A stretch of 64,000 bases of DNA from assembly GCA_033032865.1 (NCBI GenBank), contig JAWHQI010000019.1:14116001-14180000 (forward strand), given 5' to 3'. Each line of letters begins with the position of its first letter. The stretch's first letter is position 1. Source of the DNA: Dactylorhiza incarnata (taxonomy: Eukaryota; Streptophyta; Magnoliopsida; Asparagales; Orchidaceae). Below are positions 47,785 through 57,265 of this stretch, one piece after another. Under the pieces are notes generated by a model, which ran no database searches, was not told where the DNA came from, and saw only the letters and a list, made by a program, of their open reading frames with translations. The translations under genes and the position numbers were made by a program.

Positions 47785-47915
47785 CGAACGTCGAAGGGGC
47801 AGGTACTGCCGTTCGACGATCGTCGAAGGGGCAGTCGATCGTCGGTCGGCGAAGTTGTAGACGTTCTTTCGATGAAAGAGCCGTCCCGTTCGACGAAAGT
47901 GCGGGTCCTGTGTGG
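47785..47915 (+). repeat. TTCGACGA/TCGTCGAA inverted words in LARD 2 LTR
   Basis: Words such as TTCGACGAACGTCGAA, TTCGACGATCGTCGAA and GTCGATCGTCGGTCGGCG; repeated at 54341-54470 in the 3' LTR. Confidence 0.8.
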
Positions 47916-48112
47916 AGTTTCTGTTGTTGTCTTAAAGTGTTTAATTCTTGAGGCTAGAGGTGGAATTGTTGTCCAATAGGAAGCTGACGTTAGGACTTGG
48001 GGTTTCAATAAATTGCTTAGGAAGTTGGAGTGCCATTAATGCTCCTAATTACTTATCAATTCAAATCACATTAACTCTTCTCTATTAAGCCAAAAGTGGC
48101 AGAACACGTATT

Positions 48113-48176
48113 CATCTTCTTCTTCTTTTCTTCTTTTCTTCTTTTCTTCTTTTCTTCTTCTTCTTCTCCATTTTCT
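48113..48176. repeat. TCT/CTTTT-rich microsatellite
   Basis: About 60 bp of TTC and TTTTC units; shorter at 54672-54718 in the 3' LTR, so its length varies between copies. Confidence 0.85.
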
Positions 48177-49977
48177 TCTTTCACCCTAAGGGGTTTTAAT
48201 CCCTGGATCTTTGAAGGAGCAAAGCTTGGAGAAGGATTGAGCTTGGCCAACTGTCGTCATGCCGCCGAGGAGACAATCATGATCGTCGGCCGGAAATCAA
48301 GTGACTTCCGACCCCTCTCCCTTGGTGCTAGATCTCTAGATAAAACTAGGAGAGACATCTTGCTCAAAAGAGCTTGGTTTGGTGAGTTTATGGAGATTCA
48401 TAGGAAGAGCCCACGCTAGGATTTTCTCTTTAGGGCGTCGTTCGCCGTGAAAATGCCTTCGAATAACTCCTCTCTTCGATGCGAGGGCAAAGGAGTTGAT
48501 TTCGCGGCCTCATGAGGGAGTATTGGAGGAAATAAGATTTGTGGAAAGTGGTAGATTCTGCTGGAGGAAGAAAACGAACAGCAGCTGTTAGATGCACTTT
48601 AAGATTTGTGCAGCTTATTATCTGCAGACCAAACCTGGGGAAGTTTATATATTGCAGTTGAGTTCAAGCCTCTTTTAAGGTATGTCCCAGCTAGATCCAG
48701 GCTTTGGGCTCAACTAGAAAGTTGTAGCCCTTGGTAACACCTTTCTAATGAATGGTTGCACATAATTTTTGGTGAACTGTAGAGTTCTATAAAGCTGTTG
48801 GAAGTAATGTGTTTTATTAAGATTACCATTATATTATAAAGAAATTTGTCAAACTAGACCGGCTGTGTTTGAGTCGCTGTTTGGGCTTGATACAGTCGGG
48901 GCTGGTCCCTGAGCTTATGATGGAAGTTGTAGCCTTCGGAGATACCTTTCCAACGACTGGTTGTACGATTTTTGAGGAGCCCGGTAGCTCCCTCAAAGTC
49001 TGGTCGTAATAGGCTGTGTCTGAAAATATAAAGTGTAATGCGATGGACAGATTCTGTCCTGTGGTGCACAGCAGGGTTCAAACCCACTTCTATCCATGAT
49101 ATGACTTGATCTGGGCTGAGGGCTCAACATAAAAGTTGTAGCCCTCGGAAAGAGCTTTTTAAAATGGGGTGGCACGTTATTGGTGGTGGAGCGTAACTCC
49201 CAGAAATCCAGTTTCGGTAAACAGCGATACACGCGTAAAATTTATAATGTTGTTTGGATTTCTCTCAAATTACTTATCGGATGTTCGTAAAATTTGTCGG
49301 ACATGTGCCTAATGGTATTGAGACCACCCCCGATCAGAATTATGAATGTTGAATTTATATTTACGGTAATATTGTTAGTCTCTTCCTATAAATTTGTTGT
49401 GTTGCAAATAACATTGGTAAATATGGACAAGGCTTGAAATTGCGGAAATATTCAATGTAATGATTATGAGATAACAGAGGGGATTTCATAGGAGTTGGGT
49501 TGTGCATGGGAAGCACATGGGTTGCATGACTTACACCTGGTGGTGTATGGATCCTGGTTGGAGGATTACTTGTGGCGGGTCTACGGGCTTGCTAGTCGTG
49601 ACACCGACAGAAGCCGACAGTTAGACTCTAGACCGGTTGGGTTGGACTCTTGGTGCTTACCTACCCAGGTCCCCTTCTGTGTCCTTGAAGGCTCAGCATG
49701 TTGCGAGCAGTACGCAGGGTCTCCGCTGTGTATTCTTAGCGTCAAGGCGTACGGAGGCCTAGGACTGGTGGTGTTCATACCCTCCTAGTAGTGGAGGAGC
49801 TCGTTCCACTGTCTCCATCTGGCCACGACGGGAGATGCCTGAGCGGTTAGCTACCCATCAAAAAGTGAGAACTAAAGGTCTATGTCGACAAAGCAAATAT
49901 GCATGGGTGAGTCATCACATCATAATCATTGCATTGCATTCATCCTTCATAATCATTGCATTGCACCGCATTGGATC

Positions 49978-50017
49978 CTCATCATATAAACTTGTATGGG
50001 CACCTTTATATGATGAG
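49978..50017 (+). promoter_or_regulatory. LTR stem-loop 1 (13-bp perfect stem, 14-base loop)
   Basis: Arms CTCATCATATAAA (49978-49990) and TTTATATGATGAG (50005-50017), loop CTTGTATGGGCACC. Counterpart of 12164-12203 with one compensated pair. Confidence 0.85.
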
Positions 50018-50036
50018 TTACCTTCATGTTCAGATC

Positions 50037-50076
50037 CTTAACTTATAAGCTTGTATGAGCATCCTTATAAGTTAAG
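50037..50076 (+). promoter_or_regulatory. LTR stem-loop 2 (13-bp perfect stem, 14-base loop)
   Basis: Arms CTTAACTTATAAG (50037-50049) and CTTATAAGTTAAG (50064-50076), loop CTTGTATGAGCATC, nearly the same loop as stem-loop 1. Counterpart of 12113-12151 with one compensated pair. Confidence 0.85.
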
Positions 50077-50313
50077 TTCAATTCGGTTCTGTGATACTCT
50101 GCTCATGCTTTCTTGTTACTAGTACTTGATTATATAACCACTGTTATTTATGTACCTGTTAGTTAGAGTTATTGCAAGTACTTAGGTACAACTGACATAT
50201 ATGAACAACCATTCCTGTCACCTGCTTTGTATATTATTGCTTATATTGCAGCTTTTCTTCCTTTCCTACCACCCGGTGCCTTGGAGTCGTCGTGGGAGCG
50301 GATGTGAAGCCAC

Positions 50314-50330
50314 TTAGTCTTTATGACTAA
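50314..50330 (+). promoter_or_regulatory. Conserved short hairpin TTAGTC-TTTAT-GACTAA
   Basis: Identical to 11852-11868 (minus) of LARD-like element 1. Confidence 0.7.
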
Positions 50331-50748
50331 TGGTTGCTACGCCCCTCTTTTTAGGAGCGCACCCTGGAGCAGCAGCGCACAGTGCTGGAGGAGGATCGCC
50401 AGGTCAGGATGACAGGGCCGAAGGCCGCGATACCCTCACTACCGTCGGTGACAATTGTGAGCACAGTTTGAGATGTAGCCCTTGAGGCATTTCGTTTATC
50501 ACTCTGATATAGTACAGGAGCTTCCTGTCTCGTAGTTTTTGTGACACTTGCTTATGTGGATTAAAATATGGCTTCTTGCTTTTACATTATTGATGGGTTG
50601 GCGTTGTTCAGTTGGTTCGGCAGGCAAGATAGGCGTCTTGTGGGGGAGGCTAGCTCGTGTGTTGGCACCTCCGCAAGGCGGCTGTCCTGGGCATAAGACT
50701 CCCCTCGGCCGTGTTTTGTGTTTCGGGAGGGGGGGGGGGTCTTACAAA

Positions 50749-50760
50749 TGGTATCAGAGC
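50749..50760 (+). promoter_or_regulatory. Primer-binding site of LARD 2
   Basis: TGGTATCAGAGC two bases after the LTR end; intact. Confidence 0.9.
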
Positions 50761-53700
50761 GCAACGATCCTGAGATAAATAAGTCCATTAAACCACTAGG
50801 ACACCTCTGCTAGCTAAATCAGTTTGAGGACAAACTAATGCAGCGGAAGCGGTGGTGTGCTCATGTGTGATTCACATTAAGTATGTCCACTTTTTCCTAT
50901 AGAAAGTGCCAACCTAAGCCAAACTCGTACCCTTACGTATAGATGCTGGCTCATTCTGAGACAGTAATTGGAATTCCCATTTCAACAGTCAGATTTGGTG
51001 TGGCATAGGATTGATGCCAACCTAACTAGGATACCATTTTGGTCGACTTGGCAGGATATGTCGTGACATACCCTAACCTTACACTGATCTCAGGGATGAT
51101 GTGACCAAGCAAAAAGTGACCTCAAGTGACTAAGGGAAGAGTTTAACGTGAGTGTAGATGCTAGAGACTCACACCCTGAGATTTCTATCTCAGATATGGA
51201 GTAATATTATCACCTTACCCAAAATATTAGGGCATTCTCAATGAGATTGGTGCATGTAGTCTATTATCAGCTTAGTAAGAGACCACCAAGCATGTCTTTT
51301 ACACTATATGTGGATACCTCTCACTTCTATTTATGTAGAAGGTTTCATATGGAGAAGATATGATAAGAATTCAGATCCAGAGAAGGCTCATTTTGGGACG
51401 AATGTGTTATATTGGTGGCTGAAGAGACTCAGTCGAAGAGATACAGGGGCTTATCTCTCGTTTATTGGGTTAGTTATGTACCGTCTTGGGTTCCTTGAGG
51501 ATTTAAAATCGTTGTAATTTTTGACATTGGAAGTGGAGACCCTTGAAGAGTTAATTCACCTTAAGCAAGGCAGACTGCTAAGGCCATGTTTGGGTTGATA
51601 GGAATTTTATTAGCGAAATAAGAGAGGAAAGCATTTTGAAGATGATAATTTTCTCTATATTGTTCTAAGATTATGTGGATAAGTAACGAGGAGAGTAGTA
51701 AATTAACACTTTGGGGATATACAGCTATGTTGTAATAACATTATAGCTGGGAAGTTAATGAACCATTGTGCATGCATTGTTGGTATGATGATAAACTACC
51801 CCTGAGTTTGGAAATTCTTGGTGAACATTCCCTTAGTGTTGTAATTACTTGACATTGGGAAATTAATAAGTGTTAGGCGGTGGAGTCAACAAAATTAATA
51901 TGACTTGATTGATGATCTAAAATCCTAAAAGTTTTTATAAAATAAACATGCATGTCATGGATGATCGTTGGCAGGGATGGTAGGGCACTTGTAATGGATT
52001 TGATTTAGTTTATCATATTGTGAAGTATGCCCTACTTTTGGTAGTCTGCATAACTCGTGTCGAAGGGAAATCATCCTGAGCCTTGCACCTTGAATATGTT
52101 AAGTTCAAACATATATAAATGTACCGGGTGATTGGATGTTATTTGTACATGTTCTCATTACAATGAGATGCAGCTTTGTCGTCGCCGTAAAATTTGAATT
52201 TCTACATCACGGCTAATATATAAGTGCGTCGATACGGGGATCTATAGGGTAAGAACTCTAAGTCGCGGAAGATATGCCCCTAAGGTTTGTGCCCATACGT
52301 GAGATGAATATACCATATGGGCGGTGGAAGAAATTTAGTCCAAAAACGTCTGGGGGCTTGTCCCTTCGTTTATTGTTCTATTTACGTACCGACTTCGTTT
52401 TCCCTTAGATCCTATTTATTTAAATAGTACGTGAACGATGATGATTAGATTTGTGATAACCTCTCAATATGGGTGATAGCGTCAAGGGTGTTGAAACACG
52501 CCGTGAATTGAACACGTGAATTGAATATTGATGATAAGTTGCATTTACTTATTTAGTAAGATATGAATATGCTCTATACGTACATGTAGGTGTACATGTA
52601 ATTGTGTTGCCTCGACAAGGCAGTCCTCTAAAGGCTCTGTACCAAAACCCAACCATTGGATAAGGTGTATGTTCACGGTTTTGGAGCCCTGAAATGAAAT
52701 GATTTAAATCACGAGATAAAAGTAGCACCAATTTTTGAATCCGGAGCAAATCTAAGTAGAAGAGGGAGTAGAAAAATGTAACACTTGACTCGAGGTCATG
52801 TGTTATTAGAAGGGAATGATGTGATTATAACCCATGCGAGGTATAGAGTCATGGATTCGCCTTACTTTGAGCCTCGATAACGATTCATAATATCACCAGA
52901 ACCAATTGATAAGCATTATCGGACGATCACGTGCGGAATTTGGAAACTATCTGGAAACATAAAAGCTTCCCGAGCTTAAACCCTTGAGCTAGTAACATCA
53001 TTTTTGGTAGTTGATGGATTGAAAGGGCATAATGTCATGGCAAGTACGGTGGGGTGATTGCAGGACTTGACTATTATATGGATTTCAAGTCAAGCGGTAA
53101 ACATCCATGATGTTTAACCATTGTAATTATCTTACCATAACTAGACACTGGACTTGGTTGGTGGCTTTTGCATGAATTATTATAAGATGATCATAACTAT
53201 TGTTGAAAGTTAATATCAAGTGGATGTCGTGCTAAGTGTAAAAGATGCGTGTTGTATGAATGATCGCCTCAGACGAGTTGACATTGATGGAAGCGATTGA
53301 TAATGATATAGATAATGATGGTTGTACTAGAAGAAGAGATTAAGGCTTGCTTCTACTTTTTTAATGCATAAGAGAGACGATCTTGCGGGTACAATAACTG
53401 TTTGGGTATTTGAGGTTTGACCCAAGGATATGACATCGTGAATTTTATGGTTGATCACCCGTTTGACTTTGAGGCCATCCTCATTTAATGCAAAAATTTT
53501 GGATGCACAAAAGTGATGATGTTGAAAGTGCTACACGTTATTTGGATAACGATGCTTGGGAATGGAAGAATCAATTTATTTTTGCAAATCTAAAGCACAT
53601 GACTCCTTTGGTGGAGGATTCTAAATTTTATCCGGAGGCACGAGTAGTAACCTCATGTGTATCGGGGTCACCGATCTTAAGGGGGTTTAGATCAAAGGTG

Positions 53701-54027
53701 CAATGAAAGTTGGTTTATTAAGGTGAGGGAACAAGGGAGTATGGGTTTCGGTTGTTTCCAACCTGCCCATAGAGTGGGTGTGTCTACAAACCCGACTATG
53801 TCTTATCACCACAATATTTGTGTTTTCATCAGGATGAGAGACACTTAAGATTTCTCTGTGCATAATTTGGATTATAAGTGTCATGAAGTATAACGGAAGT
53901 ACACTCAGGAGAAATTGGAAGTGAGGTGATGTGAATGAGTTGTGACCCTCACTAGTGGCGAGTGGGATTTAAAGTGTACTCCAGATGACTTTTGTGATCT
54001 GAACTTAAACCCCCCTAATCTCAACTT

Positions 54028-54046
54028 AAATTTCGGGGATGAAATT
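54028..54046 (+). promoter_or_regulatory. Conserved 3'-end motif of gypsy interior
   Basis: AAATTTCGGGGATGAAATT, 20 bp before the 3' LTR; same role as 3760-3777. No purine tract follows. Confidence 0.65.
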
Positions 54047-54066
54047 GTTTCTTCCTTTATTGGATT

Positions 54067-55461
54067 TGTAACATCCCAGTGCGCGCTAGGCCCCTCATGA
54101 GTGTGTTGTGTCACCGGAGGTTGACTCAGACTCGGTAGAAGCCCTAGGACCCCGAGGTGATCAGGTTTGAGTCACGGTCAGCAAGTGATGATTAATTTAC
54201 TTACCCTAATTGAAGCTTATTCTTGTGTTCTTGAGCTGAGTTTGAGCTCGGAATTTGGTAAACTTCAAGACGATATTGACCTCCCATCCCGTCGATGGGC
54301 AGCAGCAGCAGAGTAAGCTGCTTTTAAGTCAAACTTCCGTTCGATGAACGTTGAAGGGGTAGGTACTGCCGTTCGACGATCGTCGAAGGGGCAGTCGATC
54401 GTCGGTCGGCGAAGTTGTAGACGTTCTTTCGATGAAAGAGCCGTCCCGTTCGACGAAAGTGCGGGTCCTGTGTGGAGTTTCTGCTGTTGTCTTAAAGTGT
54501 TTAATTCTTGAGGCTATAGGTGGAATTGTTGTCCAATAGGAAGCTGACGTTAGGACTTGGGGTTTCAATAAATTGCTTAGGAAGTTGGAGTGCCATTAAT
54601 GCTCCTAATTACTTATCAATTCAAATCACATTAACTCTTCTCTATTAATCCAAAAGTGGCAGAACACGTATTCATCTTCTTCTTCCTTTCTTCTTTTCTT
54701 CTTCTTCTTCTTCTCCATTTTCTTATTTCACCCTAAGGGGTTTTAATCCCTGGAGCTTTGAAGGAGCAAAGCTTGGAGAAGGATTGAGCTTGGCCAACTG
54801 CCGTCATGCCGTCGAGGAGACAACCGCGATCGTCGGCGGGAAATCAGGTGACTTCCCACCCCTCTCCCTTGGTGCTAGATCTCTAGATAAAACTAGGAGA
54901 GACATCGAGCTCACAAGAGCTTGGTTTGGTGAGTTTATGGAGATTCGTAGGAAGAGGCCACGCTAGGGTTTTCGCTTTAGGGCGTGGTTCGCCGCAAAAA
55001 TGCCTTCGAATAACTCCTCTCTTCGATGCGAGGGCAAAGGAGTTGATTTCGTGAAAATCGGCGGCCTCATGAGGGAGTATTGGAGGAAATAAGATTTGTG
55101 GAAAGTGGTAGATTCTACTGGAGGAAGAAAACGAACAACAGCTGTTAGATGCACTTTAAGATTTGTGCAGATTATTATCTGCGGACCAAACCTGGGGCAG
55201 TTTATATATTGCAGTTGAGTTCAAGCCTCTTTTAAGGTATGTCCCAGCTAGATCCAGGCTTTGGGCACAACTAGAAAGTTGTAGCCCTTGGTAACACCTT
55301 TCTAATGAATGGTTGCACAAAATATTTGGTGAACAGTAGAGTTCTATAAAGCTGTTGGAAGTAATGTGTTTTATTAAGATTACCATTATATTATAAAGAA
55401 ATCTGTCAAACTAGACTGGCTGTGTTCGAGTCGCTGTTTGGGATTGATACAGTCGGGGCTG
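54067..55461 (+). repeat. LARD 2 3' LTR, first 1395 bp
   Basis: Matches 47511 to about 48904. Broken after GGGGCTG, where the SIRE 3 LTR begins; the rest lies beyond the window. Confidence 0.9.
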
Positions 55462-55695
55462 TGAAAGTATCTAGTTGCGGCCTAAATCACCTAGAGGGGG
55501 GTGAATAGGTGGATTCTATGTCTTTATGCGGAATTAAAAATTTAACACAGAAAAGCAAACAATCAAACACAGCACAGACACAAGGATCTTATAGAGGTTC
55601 CCCGATGTGGGTAGTCCTCTTTCCCGCCTCGCCTATCTAGCACTTCGAGGCTAGACTCGGCTACTTCACCAATCTCAGATTATAACTAATCTTAC

Positions 55696-55813
55696 ACCTC
55701 GGAGTCAAAACTCCTACAACTCGGAGTATACCACTCCTACAACTCGGAGTATAACAACTCCTACACCTCGGAGTAAACAACTCCTACACCTCGGAGTAAA
55801 CAACTCCTACAAA
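55696..55813. repeat. Short tandem repeat CTCGGAGTA...ACTCCTACA
   Basis: About five units of roughly 23 bp, each with GGAGT facing ACTCC, so each can fold on itself. It lies in the R/U5 part of the LTR. Confidence 0.85.
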
Positions 55814-56207
55814 ATAAAATATTGAAACAAAAAAAATACTTCTTCTTAACCTCTAAAGAGATTAACTTCAGATCTTGAAAACTGAGTCTTCTTCTCAACC
55901 TTGAAAGAAAGCTTGGCACTTGAAAGAAGTGGAAGAGAGAAGACTTGGCTAACCAGATCTGAATAGGCCCTTTGACTTACTTGAAAGAATCTTCAATAAA
56001 GAGAGCAACAATAAAATCAAAGGCCTTCTTCTGAGAAATCTCTAACAACAAAAGAGAAAGGATCTTGAGCAGCAAATGTTAGGTCTCAGAAATCTTGTTC
56101 AGCAAAAGAGAAAGGAGATCGACTTTTAGCTTTTTCTGAACTGTCGGCTGAAGAGAGATGTTTAGATCGAAAAAATTAAGAAGAAACCCCTTGCCCTAAA
56201 ATAAGGA

Positions 56208-56220
56208 TTTATTTATAGGG
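56208..56220 (-). promoter_or_regulatory. TATA box of SIRE 3 LTR
   Basis: Minus strand CCCTATAAATAAA, about 115 bp downstream of the U3 array. Confidence 0.7.
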
Positions 56221-56333
56221 AGGACTTCAACGGCTAGTGCGACAAAGAAGGGAGAGGCGACACGTGTATTGTTCATGGTGGCTAACCCTAATTTTCGAAA
56301 ACGAAACAAAGATTTGAAATCCGTCTGTCCGTC

Positions 56334-56760
56334 ATTCGTCGAGACTTCACGTGAACATCCGACGAATTGACTTGGCCACAGGGAAACACTGAACAACCCG
56401 TGAAAAACACTTTCTGTTACCATTCGTCGGGATTCGTCGGGAGTTCACGAGAACATCCGACGAATTGACTTAGCTGCATAATTTTCTTCATAACCCAGCC
56501 AAAATGACCTCTGTCAGCATTCGTCGGGATTCGTCGGAATGACCCGAGTCATCTCGACGAATGGACTTGGCTGCAGAATTTTCTTCACAACTCAGCCAAA
56601 ATGACCTCTGTCAGCATTCGTCGGGATTCGTCGGAATGACCCGAGTCATCTCGACGAATGGACTTGGCTGCAGAATTTTCTTCTAAACCAAGACAAAGGT
56701 CTTCTGTCTGGATTCGTCGGGATTCGTCGGAATGACCCGAGTCATCTCGACGAATTGACT
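56334..56760 (-). repeat. U3 tandem array with ATTCGTCGG / CGACGAAT words, about 97-bp period
   Basis: ATTCGTCG starts at 56334, 56422, 56519, 56616 and 56712 (spacing 88, 97, 97, 96). Each unit ends with CGACGAAT in opposite orientation. The unit junction CTCTGTCAGCATTCGTCGGG parallels CTCTGTAACAATTCGTCGGG of the Angela-like LTR at 18285. Confidence 0.9.
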
Positions 56761-57069
56761 CAGCAGAATTTTTCTTTTCTTCTGAAAACCTGCTCCACTC
56801 CTCAACCTTGAAAGTCTTCAGTTATGAGTATATGAAGTGCACCCCAAAAGAGAGATTACACAGGGACCAACACTTTGTTCTATACAATGAGGGATTACAT
56901 TGTCTAGAACTGTGTTTGGTGATCCATTGCAACCTGACTTTGGTGAGCACTTAGCATTAAGGCTTGTCATAACACATCTAAACAAAAGTCATCAAATACA
57001 AATACAATTCATTTTAGTTTACTAGGGGACATCTTCAAATCAAGGTGATTGTGGACACAATACCCAACA

Positions 57070-57080
57070 GTCTCCCCCTA
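57070..57080 (-). promoter_or_regulatory. Polypurine tract of SIRE 3
   Basis: Minus strand TAGGGGGAGAC directly before LTR start TGTTGGG. Confidence 0.9.
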
Positions 57081-57265
57081 TTTGAAGATGTCATAACCCT
57101 AGGCACTAACTTGAATTGCACAGAAAGAATACTAAATAAGAAAGCACAACCCAGGCAGTAATATATAAGGAAAAACAGAATAGGACTGAATGTTTTAACT
57201 TAATCACAAAAGAAATGTGTATATATATAAGCAAAGAAAACATCATGAATCCAGATAAGCACAGC
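57081..57265 (-). other. Short 3' untranslated part of SIRE 3
   Basis: AT-rich, no frame; separates the extra ORF from the polypurine tract. Confidence 0.6.

Larger units (their letters stand above)
47511..50746 (+). repeat. LARD 2 5' LTR, 3236 bp
   Basis: Starts TGTAACATCCCAGTG and ends GGTCTTACA; the first 1.39 kb is repeated at 54067-55461 with few differences. It carries a TTCGACGA-type array (47785-47915), a TCT-rich run (48113-48176), the twin stem-loops (49978-50076) and TTAGTCTTTATGACTAA (50314-50330). A G run lies at 50728-50739. Confidence 0.9.
50747..54066 (+). other. Non-coding interior of LARD-like element 2
   Basis: No gag or pol word and no frame over 80 codons. It contains two diverged copies of one segment (about 51400-51520 and 52262-52400: GGGGCTTATC / GGGGCTTGTC, then CGTTTATTG, then TACCG), each matching 6240-6360 of LARD 1. 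The longest frame through the first copy (51308-51517) ends YLSFIGLVMYRLGFLEDL. A similar peptide can be read in element 1 with a stop, so a vanished coding origin is possible. Confidence 0.7.
47511..55461 (+). mobile_element. LARD-like non-autonomous Ty3/gypsy element 2
   Basis: 5' LTR 47511-50746, primer site 50749-50760, non-coding interior to 54066, 3' LTR from 54067 cut by SIRE 3 at 55461. The left flank is ACTCG (47506-47510); the right flank is outside the window. Interior and 3' half of the LTR are related to LARD-like element 1, but the LTR is about 2 kb shorter. Confidence 0.85.
55462..57069 (-). repeat. SIRE 3 3' LTR, 1608 bp
   Basis: Minus strand starts TGTTGGGTATTG at 57069 and ends GATACTTTCA at 55462. 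It contains a TATA box, a U3 array and a short tandem repeat in the leader part. Confidence 0.9.
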
